DNA of 6,266 bases from Lysobacterales bacterium (GTDB taxonomy: Bacteria; Pseudomonadota; Gammaproteobacteria; Xanthomonadales; Xanthomonadaceae), in contig JAATFS010000306.1 of assembly GCA_015655035.1 (NCBI GenBank), positions 1-6,266 on the forward strand, given 5' to 3'. The notes under the pieces were generated by a model. That model was not told the DNA's origin. It ran no database searches and saw nothing but the letters and a program-made list of their open reading frames with translations. Positions 1 to 5,483 of this stretch are shown in pieces. Position numbers and translations under genes: made by a program. Numbering within the stretch: position 1 is the first letter of the stretch; each line of letters opens with the position of its first letter.

Positions 1-1730
1 AGGGTCTCGCTATCGGCCGGCTTGGCGGCTGACTGGCCCAGCTGCGCACGCTGTGCGACCACCTGCGCAAGGAAGGCTTCCAACTGACCTTGTGTCGGCT
101 CGAGCATCACCTGGCGCATGCCGTTGAAATACTCGGCCTTGAGCTTTTTCTCGATGTTGCCGCCCTGGTACAGGCCCAGGCGGGTGGTGATGCCACCGTT
201 GCTGCGATAGCGCTGCAACTGTTCCAGGCGATCTTGCAGCAACAGCAAGGCATCGATGCGCGATTTCAGATCGACCCGCTCCTGCTGCAGTTGCACCGCT
301 TGCGCCAGGTCCTTGCTGGCGTTCTCCACCAGCTGCGTATTGGTGGTGTAGGACCACGTCCACAGGCCGAGTGCCAACGCCAATACCCCCACCGCGCCGA
401 AGAACACGCCGTAGCGCAGGCGGTTCTGGTGCGGACTGGAGTACTGCCGGACCAGTTGCTTGTCGGCAAAGATCACCTTGCGGAACAGGTCCTTGAGGAA
501 ATACGCGGTCTGCCCGCTCGGCGCCAGGTCGGCCTGCGCGGTGCTGCCCTGGAGCACGAACTGGCGGCTTACCCGTTCGGATGCATGGTGCACCGACAAG
601 CCTTCCTGCAATGCGCTGCTGAAGTAGAAACCACGGAACACCGGCTTGAACTGGTAGGGATTGTCCTCGAACAGCGTGGCGATGAAGGTACGCAGCGCCG
701 GCTTGATGCCGACGAACTCCAGCGGCAGCGTCAGCAGCCCCGGCGAGACCTCGCGGCCGCGCTGCATCGCCATGTGCGCCAGGCTCATCTCCTTGATGCC
801 TTCGGACAGTTCATCGAAATGGCTATCGAACGCCGCCAGTGCGTCGATCTGCGATGAGGTGTCGAACGGCAACGTGGCGCCCCACACGTTCTCGCGCTCG
901 GAAGGGTCCAGGCTCTGGAAGAATTCGGTGAAGCCGGCGATCAGGTCGGCCTTGGTGAACAACACGTAGACCGGCGCGAATACTTCCAGGCGCTCGGTGA
1001 TCTCCTGTACACGCTGGCGCAGGTTCTTGGCCAGCTCGATCGCGAATTCCGGCTTGCTGCCGGAGAGCTCGGCGATGCTCGCGGCGATGATGATGCCGTT
1101 GATCGGCGCGCGCGGACGGTTCTTCTTCAGCAGGCTGAGGAAGGTCAGCCACTCCATGCGGTCCTCGTTGCTTACCGAATAACGGCCCGCGGTGTCGAGC
1201 ACGATGCCGGTGGTGGTGAAATACCAATCGCAGTTGCGGGTACCACCGATGCCCTGCACGACGTTGCTGCGGTTGTCCTGGAACGGGAACTGCAAGCCGG
1301 AGTTGAGGATGGCGGTGCTCTTGCCGGCCGCCGGGTTGCCGATGATCACGTACCACGGCAGCTCATAGAGCGCGGCACTGCCCTTGAGCACGCCGATGCG
1401 CGAGGACTTGATCGACTTGACCGCTTCCAGCATGCGCGTGCGCAACGCCTCGGTATCGGCGCGATGCGACGGCTGGGCAGCGGCCACCGCGCGGTCGGCC
1501 TGGTCCTGCACCATCGCATCCAGCTGCTTGGCCGCACGGCGTGCAAGCACCCGCCTGGCCACCCAGGCGATCAGCGCAATGACCAGCAATACGGCCAGTG
1601 CCACCGCAGCCCACAGCCCTATCTCGCGCAAGCGGTCTGCTCCGAAATAGGCCAATGCCCCGGCACCTGCCAAGCCAAGCAGCATCCACACCCGATAGTC
1701 GCTGAGGTAGTACCTTAAATTGCTCAACAT
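1..1730 (-). CDS. tssM: Type VI secretion system membrane-complex protein TssM (IcmF family), N-terminal part
   Basis: TssM is the large inner-membrane component of the T6SS TssJ-L-M complex; it spans to the periplasm and anchors the baseplate. The reading frame is open from an ATG at 1730 to the left edge, giving 576 full codons, about half of the usual 1,100-1,250 residues, so the periplasmic C-terminal half lies outside the window. Hydrophobic segments sit at about residues 13-31, 37-58 and 440-461, the standard TssM topology. The cytoplasmic domain between them has the family hallmark LYELPWYVIIGNPAAGKST, with the P-loop G131-NPAAGK-S138, a DTAG motif at 179-182 and a TKAD motif at 259-262, so G1, G3 and G4 type nucleotide motifs are intact. 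A GGAAAG Shine-Dalgarno 7 bases upstream supports the start. The upstream gene ends only 15 bases away, suggesting translational coupling. No frameshift was found. The identification is firm. Confidence 0.97.
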   Translation of the reverse strand, partial: MLSNLRYYLSDYRVWMLLGLAGAGALAYFGADRLREIGLWAAVALAVLLVIALIAWVARRVLARRAAKQLDAMVQDQADRAVAAAQPSHRADTEALRTRMLEAVKSIKSSRIGVLKGSAALYELPWYVIIGNPAAGKSTAILNSGLQFPFQDNRSNVVQGIGGTRNCDWYFTTTGIVLDTAGRYSVSNEDRMEWLTFLSLLKKNRPRAPINGIIIAASIAELSGSKPEFAIELAKNLRQRVQEITERLEVFAPVYVLFTKADLIAGFTEFFQSLDPSERENVWGATLPFDTSSQIDALAAFDSHFDELSEGIKEMSLAHMAMQRGREVSPGLLTLPLEFVGIKPALRTFIATLFEDNPYQFKPVFRGFYFSSALQEGLSVHHASERVSRQFVLQGSTAQADLAPSGQTAYFLKDLFRKVIFADKQLVRQYSSPHQNRLRYGVFFGAVGVLALALGLWTWSYTTNTQLVENASKDLAQAVQLQQERVDLKSRIDALLLLQDRLEQLQRYRSNGGITTRLGLYQGGNIEKKLKAEYFNGMRQVMLEPTQGQLEAFLAQVVAQRAQLGQSAAKPADSET

Positions 1731-1745
1731 CACTTGGCTTTCCGT

Positions 1746-3170
1746 TTATGCGGCCGCGACCGGATCGGGTCGGGCTTGCGTTTGGGATGGAAGAGGAGAA
1801 TGCAGCAGCGCCGCCCAGCGGCTATCCAGGGCGTCCAGGCCGAGTACCAGCACGGCCTGCCCGGTCAGCTCCGCGTGGGCATGTGCCAGCGCCAGCATCG
1901 ACAGTGGCGCGGCCAGTGAAATATCGCCGGTGCTGGCCTGCAACGGCAGGCTCTGGGTGGCGACATCCAGATCCGGACACACCGCATACGCGACCTGTCC
2001 GGCTTCGGCGACGCGCTCGGTGCCCGCTCCGGCATCGCTGATGACATAGCCGACCGCGCTCGCTTCCAGGCCGGCCCTGGCCAGCGCATCGGTCACCAGC
2101 TGGACGCTGTGCCGGCCATGCAGGTGCACGGCCTCGTGTTCGGGCAATGACGCGCGCAGCGGCACTGCCATGCGCGTCGCCGTGCCGCCGTCATCGGTAC
2201 GCGCCAGCAGCAGGCCGGCCGCGGCTTCGCCAGGCACACGCCCCTGCGGCTGGCGGCTGCCGTAGAGCCGGCCTTGCATTTCCCAGCGCTCGATCACCGC
2301 CGGATCGAGCGCCGAGCAGGCCGCCAGCAGCAAGTGCCAGCCGGGCGACGCTGTTTCTTCGCCAGCGAGCCGCTGCAAGCGCTCCCAGACGGTGGCCGCG
2401 TCGCGCACCGGCACCACCTGGACCACGAACCGACGCACATCCACGCCTATTTGTTGCAGTTCGTCGTGCAGCCATTCGCCCAGGCGGGTGCGCATCGCCT
2501 CGGGCATGTTGGCCTCGACCATGCATTCGACTTGCAGGATCCGCTCGACGTCGCCGTGGTCCTGCCGGCGCCAGCCCGCGACTACGCGCTCTTCCTGCAC
2601 CGGCAACGGCGGCAATGCCTCGATGACGGCCAGCGCCAGCGAATCCAGCACGGGTTCAAGCAATGCCATGGCGCGTGCCAGATGCGGCGCGATCGCGTAA
2701 TCGTCGGCCGACAACGCCCGCGGTTCGGGCAGATCGGCAACGAAGGCAGCGAAGATCGGCAACCCATCGCTATCCTTCAGCCGCGGATGCAGGCCAGGCC
2801 GCGGTGCGGCGGCGGCTTGCGCCAGCCAGCCTTCCGCTGTCAGATCGCCAGGCAGGTGGACCGCCGCGGCGAGCACTGCCGGTGCGCGCGCAGGCACAGG
2901 CGTCCGCACGCCGCCATCGGCGACCGCCGCGGGTGTATTGGTCGTGGCGGCGGCCTCGGCGTGCGCCAGCGCGCGCTCGGCCGCACGGGTGGCGAACGAA
3001 CGCAGCATCCAGCCACCGCCAAGCAACCCCGCCGGAAGCAGGCCGAGGTAGGTCAGCATCTCCGTCCCGCTAGGGGTGGAGCCGGTCTGGCGCCAGTACA
3101 GGATTGCACTGGCCCAGGTGAGCCCAACCGTGGTGGCAACGATCGCTGCATTGCGCAAAAATCCCGCCAA
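1746..3170 (-). CDS. T6SS-linked membrane protein with a degenerate beta-ketoacyl-synthase-like domain
   Basis: This 474-residue protein has no name I can assign. Seen: two hydrophobic segments at about 8-26 and 39-58, an Ala/Thr/Pro-rich linker (about 65-105), then a soluble domain to the end. Motifs recall ketosynthases of the thiolase fold in the right order: GRVPGEAAAGLLLAR at 310-324 (compare GFVPGEGAG), GYVISDAGAGTERVAEA at 374-390 (compare the HGTGT region) and STGDISLAAPLSMLALA at 413-429 (compare the KxxxGHxxxAAG region). The two catalytic histidines of active ketosynthases are replaced (D379 and D416 lie near the expected places), so catalysis of the usual kind is unlikely. The start is a TTG, chosen because GGGGAG lies 6 bases upstream; the frame is open further up but offers only CTG or ATT. 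The gene lies between PAAR and tssM, so a structural or accessory T6SS role is inferred. The CDS is certain; the fold is my reading of motifs. Confidence 0.85.
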   Translation of the reverse strand: MAGFLRNAAIVATTVGLTWASAILYWRQTGSTPSGTEMLTYLGLLPAGLLGGGWMLRSFATRAAERALAHAEAAATTNTPAAVADGGVRTPVPARAPAVLAAAVHLPGDLTAEGWLAQAAAAPRPGLHPRLKDSDGLPIFAAFVADLPEPRALSADDYAIAPHLARAMALLEPVLDSLALAVIEALPPLPVQEERVVAGWRRQDHGDVERILQVECMVEANMPEAMRTRLGEWLHDELQQIGVDVRRFVVQVVPVRDAATVWERLQRLAGEETASPGWHLLLAACSALDPAVIERWEMQGRLYGSRQPQGRVPGEAAAGLLLARTDDGGTATRMAVPLRASLPEHEAVHLHGRHSVQLVTDALARAGLEASAVGYVISDAGAGTERVAEAGQVAYAVCPDLDVATQSLPLQASTGDISLAAPLSMLALAHAHAELTGQAVLVLGLDALDSRWAALLHSPLPSQTQARPDPVAAA

Positions 3171-3182
3171 GCTCAGCTCCCC
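3171..3182 (-). promoter_or_regulatory. Ribosome binding site that selects a TTG start
   Basis: Read on the minus strand, GGGGAG (3182-3177) precedes TTG at 3170 by six bases, an ideal spacing. No ATG or GTG is available in this frame between the preceding in-frame TGA (3221-3219) and the TTG, so the rare TTG is the best start for the ketosynthase-like gene. The weaker initiation codon may keep its output below that of PAAR. Confidence 0.65.
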
Positions 3183-3205
3183 GCGTCCATACGAGCAATG
3201 TGCAA

Positions 3206-3221
3206 TGGGGTCATGGGGTCA
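3206..3221. repeat. Perfect 8-base tandem duplication at the PAAR stop codon
   Basis: TGGGGTCA occurs twice back to back on the plus strand (TGACCCCA twice on the minus strand). The PAAR stop codon is the first TGA of the minus-strand copy. The junction of the two units creates an ATG at 3214 that opens a 13-codon frame (MTPLHIARMDAGS) ending at 3173, just before the TTG start of the next gene. It could be a chance duplication. Confidence 0.7.
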
Positions 3222-3479
3222 TTCAAAACCGGTCGTGGACTGGCTGGCGATCAACGTCGCCCCGCACGCGGTCTTGTCGCCGTCGCGCGCCACCGGGCTG
3301 CCGTCGATGACCACGCTGGTGTCGCCGCTGACGATGCTGGTCTGACCATGCTTGCTGCATACGACGCGATCGCCGATGCGCGCTACCGGCTTGCCGTTGA
3401 CATCGGTCTGGCCTGAGCCGGACACGACGCTGCCACCGTGGGTGATTCGGTCGCCAACCAGAATGAAGGGCCGTGACAT
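3219..3479 (-). CDS. Stand-alone PAAR-domain protein (T6SS spike tip)
   Basis: PAAR proteins form a small zinc-stabilised cone that sharpens the VgrG trimer and carries effectors during T6SS firing. The 86-residue product is essentially one PAAR domain. It starts MSRPFILVGDRITHGG and contains the repeated pattern of this fold, GKPVARIGDRVVC at 29-41 and GSPVARDGDKTAC at 60-72, with short beta-turn repeats between. Candidate zinc ligands are H14, C41, H44 and C72. There is no N- or C-terminal extension, so it is not an evolved PAAR carrying a toxin domain; any cargo would bind from outside. The ATG at 3479 is preceded by AAGGAG with a 9-base spacer. It is 104 bases downstream of the M15 peptidase gene and 48 bases upstream of the ketosynthase-like gene, inside the T6SS operon. 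The family assignment is firm. Confidence 0.95.
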   Translation of the reverse strand: MSRPFILVGDRITHGGSVVSGSGQTDVNGKPVARIGDRVVCSKHGQTSIVSGDTSVVIDGSPVARDGDKTACGATLIASQSTTGFE

Positions 3480-3583
3480 TGCGTAATGCTCCTTGCTCGA
3501 AATTCCTTATCGATCTTCCCGCGCCCCGTCCATCTCCATGCGCCGCAGAAGACTATAGACGATACCAGCCCGACGCTCCTACT

Positions 3584-4453
3584 TCACCCCCGCGCCAATT
3601 CAGCTCGTCTGGTGGCACGGGCACTGCGGCAGGCGCCCGCCAGTTCCAGGTGCACGTAGTCCTTGATACTGCGCCAATCGCCGCCCCACTCCAAGCCGGC
3701 CTGCTTGGCCAGTTCGCCATAGAGGAAATAGCCGCGCCGGGTCCAGGCATCGCTCATGTTCCATTGCAGCTTGCCGTCGCGCAGTGGCGCGCTGTCGACC
3801 GCCATTCCGTATTGATGGCAGCTCTGCCAGGCCCCGGCATTGGTGGCCTTGCCGCCACTCATCAGCTCGGCCTGGCGCTCCGGGCTGCGGTAGCCTTCCA
3901 CCAACACCATGTGATATCCGTACTGACGACGCATGACCTCGTAAATGGCCAGCACGCGCTGTTGCAGCAGTGGGTCGATGCGCTCCCACTTGCGATCGGC
4001 GGTGACGATCTCGGGCCGCTCGCGGCGGATTTCCGCACTGACGAACACCTCCGGCGGCGGCGGTGGCGGCGGGGTCAGCTGTTCTCCACGCAGCAGCGAC
4101 GCGATCATGCTGCCGGACTCCGCGAGATCCTCGCCACGAAAATCTTCCAGCACCACGGTGCGGCGGGTGAGAAGAATGGTGATGGGCGGAACCGCCAGGA
4201 TCAGGATCGCCATCGCCACGACCCAACGCTGGCGCCACACCGCGCCAACCGGCTGGCCAGGCGATCGCAATGGCGTGCCGTCGGCGGCCTCCGCGCGTCG
4301 CTGTTTACGCCGCTGGCGCGCACTCACCCAGCTGCCAGCAACGGCTCGCAGCCTATCCACCACCCGTTCGAATGCCTGCGGAAACATCAGGCCCGCACAG
4401 GCCAGGGCGAATACCAGGAAGAACACCACCACCACCGCTACGACCACCACCAT
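3584..4453 (-). CDS. Membrane-anchored M15-family zinc peptidase (T6SS-associated peptidoglycan hydrolase, TagX/VanY-like)
   Basis: Peptidases of MEROPS family M15 cut peptidoglycan stem peptides. Zinc-site motifs are complete: H213 and D220 in CHQYGMAVD, H268 in DYVHLEL, and D265 as the likely catalytic acid (DxxH). VEGYRSPERQAEL (185-197) and GLEWGGDW (253-260) are also typical of the L,D-endopeptidase branch. The 289-residue protein has hydrophobic segments at about 2-22 and 76-96 joined by a basic cytoplasmic loop, then a seven-proline run (128-134) that probably spaces the catalytic domain (about 135-275) from the membrane in the periplasm. It is the first gene of the operon containing PAAR and tssM; in Acinetobacter the T6SS-encoded TagX is an M15 L,D-endopeptidase needed for secretion, so the same housekeeping role is inferred. 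An in-frame TGA lies seven codons above the ATG; AAGGGG touches that ATG, so GTG at codon 3, six bases further, may be the real start. Confidence 0.92.
   Translation of the reverse strand: MVVVVAVVVVFFLVFALACAGLMFPQAFERVVDRLRAVAGSWVSARQRRKQRRAEAADGTPLRSPGQPVGAVWRQRWVVAMAILILAVPPITILLTRRTVVLEDFRGEDLAESGSMIASLLRGEQLTPPPPPPPEVFVSAEIRRERPEIVTADRKWERIDPLLQQRVLAIYEVMRRQYGYHMVLVEGYRSPERQAELMSGGKATNAGAWQSCHQYGMAVDSAPLRDGKLQWNMSDAWTRRGYFLYGELAKQAGLEWGGDWRSIKDYVHLELAGACRSARATRRAELARG
4425..4453. repeat. Trinucleotide-rich tract at the start of the M15 peptidase gene
   Basis: The first codons of the peptidase gene are a run of GTG/GTC/GTA triplets (four ACC units at 4425-4436 and three more at 4443-4451 on the plus strand), encoding an almost pure valine start of the first membrane segment. 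Slippage here would change the segment by whole residues and not break the frame. Several GTG codons are possible alternative starts. Confidence 0.5.
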
Positions 4454-4475
4454 CCCCTTACCGAAGTCCTTTCAG

Positions 4476-4503
4476 TTGACGCCCCCGCCCCAGCCAATAG
4501 AAT
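4476..4503 (+). promoter_or_regulatory. Sigma70-like promoter for the divergent membrane-protein gene
   Basis: TTGACG (4476-4481) and TAGAAT (4498-4503) are separated by 16 bases, five of six matches to each consensus hexamer. Transcription would start near 4510, giving a leader of about 150 bases to the GTG at 4663 or about 42 bases to the ATG at 4552. The same intergenic region must also hold, or lie downstream of, the promoter of the minus-strand T6SS operon, for which I find no convincing boxes. Confidence 0.6.
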
Positions 4504-4510
4504 GCTGGCT
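4490..4510. promoter_or_regulatory. Inverted repeat over the -10 box (possible operator)
   Basis: CCAGC (4490-4494) and GCTGG (4504-4508) are inverted around nine bases that include the TAGAAT -10 box; the overlapping pair AGCCA (4492-4496) and TGGCT (4506-4510) gives a second inverted alignment with the same 9-base spacing. A dimeric regulator bound here would block the plus-strand promoter. No regulator gene lies in the window, so this remains a position-based guess. Confidence 0.35.
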
Positions 4511-4514
4511 TCAC

Positions 4515-4529
4515 CCGGACGCGGTCCGG
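4515..4529. repeat. Perfect short hairpin near the expected transcription start
   Basis: CCGGAC, GCG, GTCCGG form a perfect six-base stem with a three-base loop. It begins about five bases after the predicted start of the plus-strand transcript, so it would sit at the 5' end of that RNA and may stabilise it; as DNA it could equally be a regulator site between the two divergent units. Confidence 0.45.
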
Positions 4530-4652
4530 ACGACTCCACTACAAGGGCAGGATGCGCTTGAATAATGGCGGAATGAAACGTCCAAGTCTCCTGTCGAGCG
4601 GAACGCCAGCACACACCGCCGGCCATCCGCCGAACCGGATTCTTGCAGACAT

Positions 4653-4657
4653 GGAGG
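4653..4657 (+). promoter_or_regulatory. Ribosome binding site selecting the GTG start at 4663
   Basis: GGAGG followed by a five-base spacer and GTG is the best Shine-Dalgarno arrangement in this reading frame. The upstream ATG codons at 4552 (AAGGG, four-base spacer) and 4573 (no good site) are weaker, and the codons between 4552 and 4662 have visibly fewer G/C third bases than those after the GTG. Confidence 0.6.
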
Positions 4658-4662
4658 GTCGC

Positions 4663-5385
4663 GTGACAGCGCCTGCAGCGCCACCACGCCCGCCCCGGCA
4701 ACCGCTGTCGCGCACGACATGGTTAAGGTCCACGGCCGTCCTGGCAGTGCTGATGCTGGGACTGGGCGGGTGGTGGTTGGCACGTTCGCCGGCACCACAG
4801 GCACAAGGCACGTCCCCTTATTCGTCGGCGATGGCACCTGTCGATACCGTGGCACCGGAGCAGCCCGCTGCCGGCGCCGTGATCGTCGACGATCCGGCAT
4901 CGGGCCACTTGCCCGCAACGCGCTTAGAAGACGCTGCGACGCCTCTCTCCACGGCCACCGCGAACGCCACGGCGATTCCCGGAACGCAGGCGATACCGAC
5001 CGCGGCCAACATCGGCGCGACGACGACGGCGCCTGCATCGACCGGCTCGCCCCGAAGCAGACCCAAGGCCAAGACGGCGCCCCCCACGGACCAGGACCTG
5101 CTCGGTACCTTGCTGGGCATCATCAAGCAGGAACCCGCCAAACCGGCCAGGCCCGAGTCGATGGATGCGCTGATTGCGCAGATCCAGGCCAACGAGTCGC
5201 GCAATGCCGCCGCCAATCGGGCGGCTTTCGATTCGATCGACCCGGCTACAGCGACCTCGAACCATTCGGGAATCCAGGCGCAGCTACGCCGATGCCCACC
5301 GGCGAACACGCTGAAGGGCATCGACTGCCGTCGCAAGATCTGCGCCAAGATGGCTGGAAAGGATCCAGCCTGCCCGGCCAATTGA
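4663..5385 (+). CDS. Uncharacterised single-pass membrane protein with a four-cysteine C-terminus
   Basis: I do not recognise this family. From the GTG start the product has 240 residues; an ATG at 4552 would add 37. Seen: a short proline- and arginine-rich N-terminus, one strongly hydrophobic segment at about 20-40 ending in GGWWLA, then a long Ala/Pro/Thr-rich low-complexity stretch (about 43-140) typical of a periplasmic or cell-wall-spanning linker. A more ordered part follows: TDQDLLGTLLGIIKQE (142-157), a probable helix around MDALIAQIQANESRNAA, and a compact tail with C211, C222, C227 and C237 in the pattern C-x10-C-x4-C-x9-C. In the oxidising periplasm these four could form two disulfides. 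It is divergent from the T6SS operon and codirectional with bioH, 98 bases upstream. A T6SS accessory or an unrelated envelope protein are both possible; nothing in the sequence decides. Confidence 0.8.
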   Translation: MTAPAAPPRPPRQPLSRTTWLRSTAVLAVLMLGLGGWWLARSPAPQAQGTSPYSSAMAPVDTVAPEQPAAGAVIVDDPASGHLPATRLEDAATPLSTATANATAIPGTQAIPTAANIGATTTAPASTGSPRSRPKAKTAPPTDQDLLGTLLGIIKQEPAKPARPESMDALIAQIQANESRNAAANRAAFDSIDPATATSNHSGIQAQLRRCPPANTLKGIDCRRKICAKMAGKDPACPAN

Positions 5386-5390
5386 GCGGA

Positions 5391-5412
5391 CGGCTGTCGG
5401 ACCGATGAGCCG
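5391..5412 (+). other. Imperfect hairpin after the membrane-protein gene
   Basis: CGGCT (5391-5395) pairs with AGCCG (5408-5412), continued after a small internal loop by TCG with CGA around the loop GAC. It starts six bases beyond the stop codon, where a terminator would be expected, but no T-run follows, so it is not a classical intrinsic terminator. It might attenuate readthrough into bioH or protect the 3' end. Confidence 0.3.
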
Positions 5413-5483
5413 ATACGCCGGTGGCAAGGCCGGCCGGATGTCGCCGCTGCGGCAGGCCAGCTTCGATCGGCGACAATGACCCG

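Noticed and set aside
90..857. Plus-strand open frame of 255 codons within tssM
   Set aside because: The opposite strand encodes continuous TssM with conserved motifs and a third membrane segment; the plus-strand frame has no family features.
2274..3416. Long plus-strand open frame (380 codons) across the ketosynthase-like and PAAR genes
   Set aside because: It spans two well-supported minus-strand genes and their gap, and its product is a compositionally biased Arg/Gln/Gly-rich shadow.
3480..3583. Possible internal promoter (TATAGT on the minus strand) before PAAR
   Set aside because: No acceptable -35 box lies 16-18 bases upstream and there is no extended -10 motif; the gap shows only the PAAR ribosome binding site and no terminator.
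3473..4561. Long plus-strand open frame (362 codons) opposite the M15 peptidase
   Set aside because: It is an antisense shadow of a gene with complete zinc-site motifs; its translation is His/Arg/Pro-rich with no recognisable domain, as expected for the complement of GC-rich coding DNA.
4454..4662. Promoter for the T6SS operon on the minus strand
   Set aside because: Only poor matches are present (for example TTGGAC near 4590 with no good -10 at proper spacing) and no sigma54 GG-N10-GC element was found, so no call is made.
3584..5385. Effector-immunity pair formed by the M15 peptidase and the four-cysteine protein
   Set aside because: The genes are divergent and not co-transcribed, the peptidase has two membrane anchors typical of a resident enzyme, and the cysteine protein shows nothing that points to inhibition.
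5421..5483. N-terminal extension of BioH by 21 codons
   Set aside because: The extra residues are Arg/Gly/Cys-rich, unlike BioH; the ATG at 5484 gives the family length and N-terminus.
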